Positions 55,969 to 64,000 of a DNA stretch of 64,000 nucleotides are shown here, one piece after another. The stretch comes from CAIUMH01 sp963758555 (GTDB taxonomy: Bacteria; Actinomycetota; Acidimicrobiia; Acidimicrobiales; RAAP-2), in assembly GCA_963758555.1 (NCBI GenBank), contig CAVWVW010000004.1:124001-188000 (forward strand), read 5' to 3'. Within the stretch, counting starts at the first letter, position 1, and every line of letters starts with the position of its first letter. Under the pieces are notes generated by a model. It had not been told where the DNA came from, searched no databases, and worked only from the letters and a program-made list of their open reading frames with translations. A program made the position numbers and the translations under genes.

Positions 55969-57253
55969 CGAGCGGCAGCGGCGGACCGATCATGCCGGCG
56001 GCCACCGTGATGTTGGTCCGCTCGTCGATCAGCACGAAGCTCCCTGTGATGCGGTTGTGCCCGTAGTCGTCGACGGCCAGCGGGGAGGCGGTCCGAATCG
56101 AGACCAAGCCGATGTCGTTGATCTCGAGCTGGTCGATGGGTCGGAGGGCGAGTTCGTTGACGTCGAGCTCCGCGTCGATGGCGGTCACCAGCGCCGGAGT
56201 CGAGCGGGTCGTGTGCTTGAGCCGAAAGCGAGCACCGGGCGTGAGCGTCGTGTCGGCGAACCAGCAGAGCGTCGCCGTCAGCTCGGAGGTCACCGTCGGC
56301 AGATCTCCAGAGCCGACGATGAGGTCACCTCGCGAGACGTCGAGGTCATCCTCGAGCGAGACGGAGACCGACAGACCGATGGGAGCTTCCTCGACCTGGC
56401 CATGGGGCGAGTCGATGGCCTTCACGCGACTGCTGAGGCCTGAGGGGAGCACCGTCACCTCTTCGCCCACCGACAGCGAGGCTCCGTCGACCATCCCGGC
56501 GTAGCTGCGACCTCCACCGGGATGCCGAAGGATCCACTGGACGGGCAGGCGAGTCGCTGCCGCCTCGTTGCCGCCGTGCGAGCTCGACCAGCTGCCGGCA
56601 GGGGCGGCTTCAAGGGCTTCGAGCACCGTCGGCCCGTCGTAGTACGCCGCCGCGTTCGAGGGCAGCACGACGTTGTCTCCGAGCAGGGCCGAGACGGGGA
56701 TCACGGTGGCGGACTCGATCCCGAGCGTGGCAGCCAGCTGGTCGACCTCTTTGACGATGCGGTCGAAGGCCGCCTCGTCCCAGCCGGTCAGATCCATCTT
56801 GTTGGCGCACACGATGATCTGGCGCACTCCGAGAAGGGCAGCGATGCACAGGTGGCGCCTCGTCTGCTCCTTGAGCCCGGCGGTGGCGTCGACGACCACG
56901 AGGGCCAGATCGGCGTTGGACGCGCCGGTCGCCATGTTCGCCGTGTACTGCACGTGGCCCGGGCAGTCGGCGATGACGAACTTGCGCCTCGGGGTGGCTG
57001 CGTAGCGGTAGGCCACGTCGATCGTGATGCCTTGCTCTCGCTCAGCGCGGAGCCCGTCGGTGATGAAGGAGAGGTCGAGATCACCAACCCCACGGCTTCG
57101 CGACGCCTCCTCGATCGCGACCACCTGGTCGTCGAAGAGCTGGCGCGTGTCGACCAGCAGCCGACCGATGATGGTCGACTTGCCGTCGTCGACGGAACCG
57201 ATGGTGGCGAAGCGGAGCAGGTTGATCGTCTCGAGAGCCGTCTCGGACGTCAT
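55958..57253 (-). CDS. cysN: sulfate adenylyltransferase subunit 1 (GTPase)
   Basis: 431 residues, an EF-Tu-like GTPase that drives ATP sulfurylase. G1 GSVDDGKSTIIGR, G3 DCPGHVQYT, G4 ANKMDL, then two beta-barrel domains. No APS kinase (CysC) domain is fused, unlike in Mycobacterium CysNC. ATG directly follows the cysD stop codon (TAG-ATG), so both subunits are made in equal amounts. GITIDVAYRY is the switch I region. Confidence 0.95.
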   Translation of the reverse strand: MTSETALETINLLRFATIGSVDDGKSTIIGRLLVDTRQLFDDQVVAIEEASRSRGVGDLDLSFITDGLRAEREQGITIDVAYRYAATPRRKFVIADCPGHVQYTANMATGASNADLALVVVDATAGLKEQTRRHLCIAALLGVRQIIVCANKMDLTGWDEAAFDRIVKEVDQLAATLGIESATVIPVSALLGDNVVLPSNAAAYYDGPTVLEALEAAPAGSWSSSHGGNEAAATRLPVQWILRHPGGGRSYAGMVDGASLSVGEEVTVLPSGLSSRVKAIDSPHGQVEEAPIGLSVSVSLEDDLDVSRGDLIVGSGDLPTVTSELTATLCWFADTTLTPGARFRLKHTTRSTPALVTAIDAELDVNELALRPIDQLEINDIGLVSIRTASPLAVDDYGHNRITGSFVLIDERTNITVAAGMIGPPLPLERH

Positions 57254-58177
57254 CTAGAAGTAGCCCTCACGCTTGCGATCCTCCATGGCCGAGTCGGAGA
57301 AGCGGTCGTCGCCGCGAGTCGCACCTCGCTCCGAGATCCGCGCCGTGGAGACCTCAGCGATGATCTCGGCGTGGGTGGTTGCCTGGGAGCGCACCGCGCC
57401 GGTGCCCGTGGCATCGCCGACCGTGCGGTAGCGGACCATCTCCTCGCGGACGTCTTCGCCGGGCTCAGGGTGGATGAACTCGCCGACGCCCATCAGCAAG
57501 CCGTTTCGCTCGACGACCTTGCGGGCGTGAGCGAAGTAGATCGACGGCAGCTCGACGCCCTCGCGCTCGATGTAGCGCCAGATGTCGAGCTCGGTCCAGT
57601 CCGACAGAGGAAAGCAGCGGAGGTGCTCACCGGTGTTGACCTTGCCCTGGTAGAGCTGCCAGAGCTCGGGTCGCTGCGCTCGAGGGTCCCACTGCCCGAA
57701 TGCGTCACGGAACGACAGCACGCGCTCTTTGGCACGGGCCTTGTCCTCATCGCGGCGAGCGCCGCCGAAGGCAGCGTCGAAGCGATGCTCGTTGATCGCG
57801 TCGAGCAGCGTCGTGGTCTGGAGGCGGTTGCGCGAGCCGAGGGGCCCCGGGTCGAGGACCCGTCCTTGTGCGATCGACTCGTCGACGGAGGCCACGATGA
57901 GCCGCTCGCCCAGCTTCTCGATGAGCGCATCGCGGAACGCGAGGACCTCAGGGAAGTTCTGGCCGGTGTCGACGTGCATGACGGGGAACGGGAGCTTGGC
58001 TGGCGAGAAGGCCTTCACCGCCAGATGGAGCAGCACGGCTGAGTCCTTGCCACCGCTGAAGAGCAGCACGGGTCGCTCGCACTCCGCAGCCACCTCACGG
58101 AAGATGAAGATGGCCTGCGATTCGAGGAGATCGAGGGAGTCGAGCGCTTTGGCCTGCCTGGGGATCGTGGTGGTCAT
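57254..58177 (-). CDS. cysD: sulfate adenylyltransferase subunit 2
   Basis: 307 residues, the ATP-pyrophosphatase catalytic subunit that makes APS from sulfate and ATP. PVLLFSGGKDSAVLLHLA is the P-loop, FPVMHVDTGQNFPE and AAFGGARRDEDKARAKER follow, and CFPLSDWTELDIWRYI and KREGYF close the protein; all are CysD signatures. Start ATG 58177 (MTTTIPRQAKALD). It is divergent from cysH; the 103-base gap holds a palindrome. Confidence 0.95.
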   Translation of the reverse strand: MTTTIPRQAKALDSLDLLESQAIFIFREVAAECERPVLLFSGGKDSAVLLHLAVKAFSPAKLPFPVMHVDTGQNFPEVLAFRDALIEKLGERLIVASVDESIAQGRVLDPGPLGSRNRLQTTTLLDAINEHRFDAAFGGARRDEDKARAKERVLSFRDAFGQWDPRAQRPELWQLYQGKVNTGEHLRCFPLSDWTELDIWRYIEREGVELPSIYFAHARKVVERNGLLMGVGEFIHPEPGEDVREEMVRYRTVGDATGTGAVRSQATTHAEIIAEVSTARISERGATRGDDRFSDSAMEDRKREGYF

Positions 58178-58215
58178 GTGCTCGGGATTCTCCTGGCGGG
58201 CCGTCGACCCCATAA

Positions 58216-58231
58216 ACCTGATGGATTAGGT
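58216..58231. promoter_or_regulatory. palindromic site between cysD and cysH
   Basis: ACCTGAT-GG-ATTAGGT, a 7-bp inverted repeat with one mismatch, in an AT-richer gap between the divergent cysD and cysH genes. TAAACC at the left and AGATAAA at the right add to the symmetry. The size and composition recall sites of Rrf2-type regulators (IscR, CymR), which control sulfur and Fe-S genes, but that link is inference. Confidence 0.45.
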
Positions 58232-58280
58232 CAGATAAAGTGTAGCGAGTCGCACGTCGAGCCATAACATGAGGAACCTG

Positions 58281-58964
58281 ATGTCTTCCCTCCAGATCGA
58301 CCACACCGCACTGGTCAAGGAGCTCGCTGAGGTTTCAGCGCGCTTTGAGACCGCCTCCCCTGGCGACATCGTCCGCTGGGCCGTCGAGCGCTTCGACGGC
58401 GACGTCGTCTACGCCTGCTCGTTCCAGGACATCGTCCTGCTCGACATCGCCCACGCCGTCGACCCTGATCTCGAGGTGATCTTCCTCGACACCGAGGCTC
58501 ACTTCGACGAGACCCTCGCCTACCGAGATGAGGTCGCTCGGCGCTACGGCCTCAACCTCACCGTCACCCACCCCGCACCCGGCGCGACGCCCTGTGGCGA
58601 GGACGGTTGCTGCGCCGCCCGCAAGGTCGCTCCGCTCAAGGAGGCCGTCAAGGGCCGCTCTGCCTGGCTCACCGCACTCAAGCGGGTCGATGCCTCGACG
58701 CGCGACAGGGCACCGATCGTCTCGTGGGACGAGGCGTTCGGTCTGGTCAAGCTCAACCCGATGGCCACGTGGACCGATGAGGACATCGCCTCCTACGAGC
58801 AGACCCACGAGCTGCCCATCCATCCCCTCATCCCGCAGGGTTACCTCTCGATCGGCTGCGCTCCCACCACCCGGCCTGTCGCTCCGGGTGAAGATCCCCG
58901 CTCGGGGCGCTGGTCGAACTCGTCGAAGATCGAGTGCGGGCTGCACGAGGCATCGGCCGGCTGA
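58281..58964 (+). CDS. cysH: adenylylsulfate (APS) reductase, Fe-S type, with one ligand changed
   Basis: 227 residues. Reduces APS (or PAPS) to sulfite with thioredoxin. The core is VVYACSFQDIVLLDI (P-loop-like), VIFLDTEAHFDETLAYR and the C-terminal catalytic KIECGLH (Cys219). APS reductases bind a [4Fe-4S] cluster by Cys-Cys plus C-x-x-C. Here Cys110-Cys111 are present, but the second pair reads C193-A-P-T196, so the fourth ligand is Thr. An extra Cys105 lies just before the first pair. Start at ATG 58281 (MSSLQIDH) because GAGGAA precedes it; 58269 is possible but lacks a site. Confidence 0.85.
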   Translation: MSSLQIDHTALVKELAEVSARFETASPGDIVRWAVERFDGDVVYACSFQDIVLLDIAHAVDPDLEVIFLDTEAHFDETLAYRDEVARRYGLNLTVTHPAPGATPCGEDGCCAARKVAPLKEAVKGRSAWLTALKRVDASTRDRAPIVSWDEAFGLVKLNPMATWTDEDIASYEQTHELPIHPLIPQGYLSIGCAPTTRPVAPGEDPRSGRWSNSSKIECGLHEASAG

Positions 58965-59014
58965 CGCTCTCGAGCAGAGGGCACCGCCCTCCGCTCACCT
59001 CTGCCACGAGGCGC

Positions 59015-60199
59015 CTAGAGATCTCCCGCTCTGTCGGTGCGCGCCAAGGCGCTCGTGAAGGCACTCACCACCTCGTCTTTGGTCCACGGCACGGGCGACA
59101 TGGTGATGAAGAAGTCAGCCAAGGCCAGATCGGCCAGGTGGTCGAGATCGCCTTCGGTGAACCCCAGGCTGGCCAAGACCGGGAAGTCGAGCTGCGCCAG
59201 GAGTCGCCTCACCCCCCGCACGCAGCGAGAGCCATCGTGCGAGCCGTCGTCGGGCTCACCCATCGCATCAGCGACTCGCTCCAAGATCGCGGGCACGTGG
59301 GCACGCTCTCGCTCGAGCGTCTCGGCCAGGACCAGGCCGATGGTCAAGCCATGCGGCACGTGCTTGATCCCGCCGATGGCCTGGCCGAGCGAGTGCTCTG
59401 CGGTGCAGTCAGAGACGTTCATCGTGAGCCCGGCCATCATCGAACCGGCCGCCATCGCAGAGCGGGCCTCCCGGTCGGTGCCGTCTCGATAGGCCCTGAT
59501 CAGAGCGGGAGCCATCATCCGGATGGCCTCGAGCCCGATCCCGTCACCGATCGGCGTGGCCACCTTGGCCACGAGGCCCGCGATCGCCTGAGCGAAGGCA
59601 TCGACGCCGGTGTTCGCCGTCATCGTGGCCGGCATCGAGGCAGAGAGCTCGGGGTCGACCAAGGCGTACTGGGCGCGCAGGTTGGCGTTGGCGATGCCGG
59701 TCTTGCGCCCGGCGTCCGGATCAGAGACGACGGCGCCACCAGAGACCTCCGAGCCGGTCCCGGCCGTGGTGGGGATGGCGACCAGCGGGATCGTGGCCAC
59801 CGGGAAGCTCGCTGGCTGCGCCATGAAGGTCCGGAAGTCGACCTTGAGCTGCGCGCACAGCCTCGCCGCCTTGGCCGTGTCGAGCACCGATCCACCGCCG
59901 AGGGCGATGAGCGAGCTGGCACCTGCTGCGTGGAACGCCTCGGTGGCCTCGTCGACCATGGCGATCGTGGGCTCCCCGGGTGCCTTGTCGAAGCGGACGA
60001 TGCGGAGCGAGGAGATGGCCGTGAGTGCCTCGAGCACCGCGCCAGCGGCTTGGTTGTAGGACTCGATGCCCGCATCGACGATGACGAAGGCATCGCTCAC
60101 CTCGAGCTCAGAGAGCACTGTCGGCAGCGATCGAGCGACGCCTTCGCCGAAGCGGACCTTGACGGGAAGGTGGTTCGCAAAGGCGTGGACCGGTTCCAT
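59015..60199 (-). CDS. iron-type (group III) alcohol dehydrogenase family protein with altered metal site
   Basis: 394 residues. The NAD(P)-binding part shows LIALGGGSVLDTAKAARL and AIPTTAGTGSEVSGGAVV. The helical half normally has D-x3-H, AHPLG and PHG as the four metal ligands. Here the aligned residues are Asp200, Gln204 (GVDAFAQAI), Gln273 (EHSLGQAIGG) and His283 (HVPHG). Two His ligands are thus Gln, apparently as a matched pair. It may be a metal-poor or differently metallated branch. The 5' start is ATG 60199; the longer frame lacks support. Diverges from the fadD operon across 206 bases. Confidence 0.8.
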   Translation of the reverse strand: MEPVHAFANHLPVKVRFGEGVARSLPTVLSELEVSDAFVIVDAGIESYNQAAGAVLEALTAISSLRIVRFDKAPGEPTIAMVDEATEAFHAAGASSLIALGGGSVLDTAKAARLCAQLKVDFRTFMAQPASFPVATIPLVAIPTTAGTGSEVSGGAVVSDPDAGRKTGIANANLRAQYALVDPELSASMPATMTANTGVDAFAQAIAGLVAKVATPIGDGIGLEAIRMMAPALIRAYRDGTDREARSAMAAGSMMAGLTMNVSDCTAEHSLGQAIGGIKHVPHGLTIGLVLAETLERERAHVPAILERVADAMGEPDDGSHDGSRCVRGVRRLLAQLDFPVLASLGFTEGDLDHLADLALADFFITMSPVPWTKDEVVSAFTSALARTDRAGDL

Positions 60200-60405
60200 C
60201 GATGGGCTCCTCCTCGCTGTGCAGCGACTCGGTGTCGCCCACTCATGATGCAACACCAGCGCGCGGCGCGGCGAAGGCTCAGGGTGGTGCTTGCACCGCG
60301 TCAAAGACAGCGCTGGCGCCACCATTGCTCCGGAGAGCAGGGCGCTATGGTCACCAACGGCATGGCGCTTGAGCCGAAGCGCCCAGGTGAGCACCGAGGG
60401 ACCCC

Positions 60406-62001
60406 ATGACGTCAGGCACGAGCGAGCAGTGGTCGAGCATCCCCGCCATGGTTGCCGGCTCCGCAGCGCGCTTCGGCGATCAGCTGGCGATCCGGGACGG
60501 CGCCGTCGAGCTCACCTACGACCAGCTGGTCGAGCGCGCGCGGACCTTCGCGGCAGCCCTCGTCGCCTCGGGTATCGAGCCAGGTGATCGCGTCGCCCTC
60601 TGGGCCTTCAACAGCGTCGAGTGGGTCACGGCCCTCCTCGGGCTCCTCCAAGCCGGAGCGGTGCTGGTGCCGATCAACACGCGGTTCAAGGGGTTCGAGG
60701 CTGCCGACATCCTTCGTCGTGGCGGCGTCAAGGCCCTGGTCACCGTGACCGACTTCTTGGGCACCGACTACGTCGCGATGCTCGAGGGCGCTGAGGGCTC
60801 CTTGCCCGACCTCACGACCATCGTGATCGCCAGCGGTCCGGTCTCAGGCTCGGGCGTCTCCTGGGATGCCTTCTTGGAGCGAGCGACACCGCAAGCACGA
60901 GCGGAGGTCGCTCGCCGAGAAGAGGCACTGGGCCCTGAAGACCCCTCCGACATCCTCTTCACCTCGGGGACGACCGGTGTGCCCAAGGGCGTGGTGATGA
61001 CCCACTCTCGCTCGCTGCCCGTCGGTCTCGACTGGGCCCTGATGACGGGTCTTCGCTCCGGCGACCGCTATCTGATGGTCAATCCGTACTTCCACATGTT
61101 CGGGCTCAAGGGCGGGATCATCGCTGCGCTCTCGGCCGGCGCCACGCTGCTACCCGTCGCCGTCTTCGACGTCGACGAGGTGTTGGCCAGGGTCGAGGCC
61201 GAGCAGGTCACGGTGCTGCCCGGTGCACCGACGCTCTACCAATCGATCCTCGACCATCCCGAGCGCGGGCGCTACGACCTCTCCTCGCTGCGCGTGGCCG
61301 TCACCGGAGCCGCCGACATCCCCGTCGAGCTCATCCGTCGCATCCACGACGAGCTCCCCTTCTCGATCATCATCACCGGCTACGGCCTCACCGAGGCCGG
61401 GACCTCCTCTGCCACAGGTGAGGGCGACGACTTCGAGACCATCGCCACCACAGTCGGTCGGCCCCGACCTGGCTTCTCGGTTCGCATCGTCGATGAGGAA
61501 GGGGCAGAGGTCCCCGAGGGCACGGCAGGCGAGATCTTGCTCAAGGGGCCAAGCGTCATGGCTCGCTACCTCGACGATCCCGCGGAGACCGACCGCGTGC
61601 TCTCGAGCGATGGCTGGCTGGCCACGGGCGACCACGGCATCGTCACGGACGAGGGCTGTCTGCGGATCGTTGGGCGAGTGAAGGACATGTTCATCGTGGG
61701 TGGCTTCAACGCCTATCCGGCGGAGATCGAGAACGCCCTGCTTCGGCACCCCGGGGTCCAACAGGCGGCCGTCATCGGAATCCCCGATCACCGCATGGGC
61801 GAGGTGGGCATGGCGTTCGTCGTGCGAGAGGATCCGGCGCTGAGCGAAGAGGCGCTCATCGCCTGGAGCCGAGAGCAGATGGCCAACTACAAGGTCCCTC
61901 GGCGCGTGCAGTTCATCGAGGCCCTGCCCCTCAACGCCACGGGCAAGGTCATGAAGAACGAGCTGCGAGCCCTCGTGCCCAGCGACGCCGAGGCATCATG
62001 A
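60406..62001 (+). CDS. long-chain-fatty-acid/steroid-type CoA ligase (FadD family)
   Basis: 531 residues, ANL superfamily. ILFTSGTTGVPKGVVMTHS (P-loop), MVNPYFHMFGLKGG, IITGYGLTEAGTSSATG, GWLATGDHGIVTDEGCLRIVGRVKDMFIVGGFNAYP (hinge) and LNATGKVMKNELR with the catalytic Lys. The overall pattern recalls FadD3-like ligases of mycobacterial steroid-ring degradation, but the acid it activates cannot be told. Its stop overlaps the start of the CoA-transferase gene (ATGA). Confidence 0.9.
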   Translation: MTSGTSEQWSSIPAMVAGSAARFGDQLAIRDGAVELTYDQLVERARTFAAALVASGIEPGDRVALWAFNSVEWVTALLGLLQAGAVLVPINTRFKGFEAADILRRGGVKALVTVTDFLGTDYVAMLEGAEGSLPDLTTIVIASGPVSGSGVSWDAFLERATPQARAEVARREEALGPEDPSDILFTSGTTGVPKGVVMTHSRSLPVGLDWALMTGLRSGDRYLMVNPYFHMFGLKGGIIAALSAGATLLPVAVFDVDEVLARVEAEQVTVLPGAPTLYQSILDHPERGRYDLSSLRVAVTGAADIPVELIRRIHDELPFSIIITGYGLTEAGTSSATGEGDDFETIATTVGRPRPGFSVRIVDEEGAEVPEGTAGEILLKGPSVMARYLDDPAETDRVLSSDGWLATGDHGIVTDEGCLRIVGRVKDMFIVGGFNAYPAEIENALLRHPGVQQAAVIGIPDHRMGEVGMAFVVREDPALSEEALIAWSREQMANYKVPRRVQFIEALPLNATGKVMKNELRALVPSDAEAS

Positions 62002-63206
62002 GCAGCACCGTCCCCGAGGGGCTCTCCGCCTTCAAGGATCTGCGCGTCATCGAGCTCGGCGTCTGGGTGGCGGCTCCCTCAGCAGCGGCGCTGCTCGCCG
62101 ATTGGGGAGCCGACGTCATCAAGATCGAGGCACCGTCGGGCGATCCGATGCGAGCCGCCTTCGCCTCGATCGGCTTCGGCGACGTTCCCAACCCGGCCTT
62201 TGCCTTGGACAACCGCGGCAAGCGGAGCGTGGTGCTCGACCTGCGCGACGAAGAGGGACGAGCGCGGCTCGAAGAGCTCTTGGCCACCGCCGACGTCTTC
62301 GTCTCCAACCTGCGACCCGACGCTCTCGACAGCCTCGACCTCGAGGCGGAGGCGACGCTCGCTCGACACCCGCACCTCGTCTACTGCAGCGTCTCGGGCT
62401 ACGGCCTGCGAGGCGAGGACCGAAACCGACCTGCCTACGACGTCGGGGCCTTCTGGGCTCGCTCGGGGCTGTCCTCGCAGCTCTCCGACCAAACAGGCGT
62501 GCCGCTCAACGTCCGCGGTGGCATCGGCGACCACATCAGCGGCCTCACCGCGCTGGCGGGGATCTTGGGTGCGGTCATCGAGCAGCGCCACACCGGCGAG
62601 GGGCGCGTCGTCGAGGTCTCGTTGCAGCGCACCGGTGCCTACGTGCTCGGCTGGGACCTCAGCTTGCAGTCTGGGCTCGGCAAGGTGGCAGGTTCAGAGC
62701 CTCGCCACGCCATCCAGACGCCGCTGATGAACTCGTATCAGGCCAGCGATGGCAAGTGGTTCTTCTTCACCGCCCTCGAGGCGGGCAGGCACCTCGAGAA
62801 CATCTACAAGGCGCTGGAGCGTCCCGACCTCCTCGACGACGAGCGCTTTCAGAGCGCGAGGTCGCTCCGCAAGCACCGCGGCGAGGTCATCTCTGTCTTG
62901 GACGAGATCATCGCCACCCAGCCCCTTGCCTACTGGGCGAGGCGCTTCGACGACCACGGCGTGTGGTGGGCACCGGTCCAGACGCCCCCCGAGGTGCTGG
63001 CTGACCCTCAGCTGCTCGCCAACGACGGCTTCATCGAGATCGACGACCCGGAGAACCCCGTGCACTGGGCGGTCAACGGACCGATCTCCTTCTCCGACCT
63101 CCCTGTGGCCAGGGCAGCGGCCGCCAAGGCCCCGCTGCTCGGTGAGCACACCGACGAGGTCCTCGCCGAGCTGCGCCACACCGCTCAGGGTGACGCTGGC
63201 TCTTAG
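61998..63206 (+). CDS. CaiB/BaiF CoA transferase (family III)
   Basis: 402 residues in standard order: LRVIELGVWVAAPSAAALLADWG at the N-terminus, IKIEAPSGDPMR, LDNRGKRSVVLDLRDEEGR, then YDVGAFWARSG with the nucleophilic Asp and QTPLMNSYQASDGKWFFF in the second half. It moves CoA between carboxylates. The start overlaps the ligase stop by 4 bases (ATGA), so the two are coupled. Compare the reordered family member at 50805. Convergent with the partial acyl-CoA dehydrogenase; ends overlap by 4 bases. Confidence 0.92.
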   Translation: MSSTVPEGLSAFKDLRVIELGVWVAAPSAAALLADWGADVIKIEAPSGDPMRAAFASIGFGDVPNPAFALDNRGKRSVVLDLRDEEGRARLEELLATADVFVSNLRPDALDSLDLEAEATLARHPHLVYCSVSGYGLRGEDRNRPAYDVGAFWARSGLSSQLSDQTGVPLNVRGGIGDHISGLTALAGILGAVIEQRHTGEGRVVEVSLQRTGAYVLGWDLSLQSGLGKVAGSEPRHAIQTPLMNSYQASDGKWFFFTALEAGRHLENIYKALERPDLLDDERFQSARSLRKHRGEVISVLDEIIATQPLAYWARRFDDHGVWWAPVQTPPEVLADPQLLANDGFIEIDDPENPVHWAVNGPISFSDLPVARAAAAKAPLLGEHTDEVLAELRHTAQGDAGS

Positions 63207-64000
63207 GCCTGCTTCGCTCGGGCCAGCAGCCCACGGGCGATCACGAGGCGCTGGATCTCGTTGGTGCCCTCGCCGATGACCATCAAGGGAGCGTCCCGAT
63301 AGAGGCGCTCGACCACGAACTCGGTGGTGTAGCCCACCCCTCCGTGGATCCGCATCGCCTCGGTGGCCAGCTCCAAGGCGGTCTCGCTGGCGAACAGCTT
63401 GGCCATCCCCGCCTCGACGTCACAGCGAAGGCCCGCCATCTTGCGGTCTGCCGCGTTCCGGGTGAGCAGGCGGGCTGCTTCCAGGTGGGTCGCCATGTCC
63501 GCCAGCTTGAGCTGGATCGCCTGGTGCTCAGCGATCGGCTTGCCCATGGTCTCTCGCTGCTGGGCGTAGGTGAGCGAGGCGTCGAAGGCTGCTCGAGCGA
63601 CGCCGACGGCGCGAGCGGCGATGTTGATCCGCCCGACTTCGAGCACGCCGAGGATCTGCGGCAGACCTCGACCGAGGGTCCCGATCAGGTTGGCCGCCGG
63701 GATCCGGTGATCGACGTAGGCCATCTCGACGGTCTCGACGCCCCGATAGCCGAGCTTGCCCACGTGCTTGCTCACCGAGATGCCCTCGAAGGACTCGCCC
63801 GGCTCCTTCTCGACGATGAAGGTCGAGATGCCCTCCTCGGTCCGCGCCGCCAAGGCCACGATGCTGGCCCTCTCACCGTTGGTCACCCAGGCCTTCGAGC
63901 CGGTGATGACGTACTCCTCGCCGTCGAGCACGGCTTTGCAGGCGATGGCTCGAGTGTCGCTGCCCGCATCGGGCTCAGAGAGCGACAGCGCGCCGCGCCG
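63203..64000 (-). CDS. acyl-CoA dehydrogenase, partial (5' end outside window)
   Basis: The frame is open to the last base of the window, so the start lies beyond it; GTG and ATG codons inside are not the real start. SLSEPDAGSDTRA is the FAD signature, WVTNGERAS, EVGRINIAARAVGVARAA and IHGGVGYTTEFVVERLYRDAP follow, and VIGEGTNEIQRLVIAR closes with the GTNEIQ catalytic-Glu position. A typical FadE-type enzyme for short or branched acyl-CoA. It converges on the fadD-CoA transferase operon. Confidence 0.9.
   Translation of the reverse strand, partial: RRGALSLSEPDAGSDTRAIACKAVLDGEEYVITGSKAWVTNGERASIVALAARTEEGISTFIVEKEPGESFEGISVSKHVGKLGYRGVETVEMAYVDHRIPAANLIGTLGRGLPQILGVLEVGRINIAARAVGVARAAFDASLTYAQQRETMGKPIAEHQAIQLKLADMATHLEAARLLTRNAADRKMAGLRCDVEAGMAKLFASETALELATEAMRIHGGVGYTTEFVVERLYRDAPLMVIGEGTNEIQRLVIARGLLARAKQA

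Overview
The window is 64 kb of GC-rich, gene-dense DNA from an actinobacterium. Supporting signs are frequent GTG/TTG starts, a DUF2510-DUF4328 protein, a MarP-type periplasmic protease, a putative acyl-CoA carboxylase epsilon subunit, an actinobacterial-style dnaX-recR block with a small SRP RNA upstream, and many mycobacteria-like lipid-catabolism genes. An uncultured Acidimicrobiia-like lineage fits, but this is inference: there is no rRNA here. I saw no CRISPR array, insertion sequence, prophage or integrase.

Layout. 0-6.4 kb: acyl-CoA metabolism (partial acyl-CoA dehydrogenase, AMP-forming ligase with divergent TetR regulator, two amidohydrolases, an ACAD10/11-like dehydrogenase). 6.5-12.9 kb: a phosphotransferase next to that dehydrogenase, PhoU-like protein, asd-ask, two peptidyl-prolyl isomerases, an S51-like peptidase. 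13.0-23.6 kb: the main block, with most early genes of the ethylmalonyl-CoA (EMC) pathway: 3-hydroxybutyryl-CoA dehydrogenase, ethylmalonyl-CoA mutase, propionyl-CoA carboxylase beta (plus probable epsilon), epimerase, crotonyl-CoA carboxylase/reductase and acetyl-CoA acetyltransferase, together with an odd DUF35-thiolase fusion. 23.6-29.9 kb: sixA, recR, dnaX, SRP RNA, tRNA-Ser(GGA), sqdB, tadA, desaturase. 30-40 kb: secreted or envelope proteins, tRNA-Ser(CGA), gabT, marP, aldehyde dehydrogenase, regulators, thioredoxin. 40.4-53.1 kb: a second lipid-catabolism island (MaoC pair, hydratases, dehydrogenase, SCP-x thiolase with DUF35 partner, SDR, ligase, CoA transferase). 53-59 kb: glnB, phosphoesterase, gadB, cysND and cysH. 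59-64 kb: Fe-type alcohol dehydrogenase, fadD-CoA transferase operon, partial acyl-CoA dehydrogenase.

How the genes fit together. The EMC block would condense two acetyl-CoA, reduce to 3-hydroxybutyryl-CoA, carboxylate crotonyl-CoA to ethylmalonyl-CoA, epimerise and rearrange it to methylsuccinyl-CoA, and handle the propionyl-CoA produced later. The later enzymes (methylsuccinyl-CoA dehydrogenase, mesaconyl-CoA hydratase, malyl-CoA lyase) are not in the window. Three EMC genes carry the same 14-bp sequence, TRACYNNTGGGTAA, in their upstream regions, which suggests shared control.

Caution on quality. Nine genes are split by about 14 apparent single-base indels, several in short homopolymers. 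Both halves keep family similarity in each case, so I read these as probable sequence errors rather than decay.
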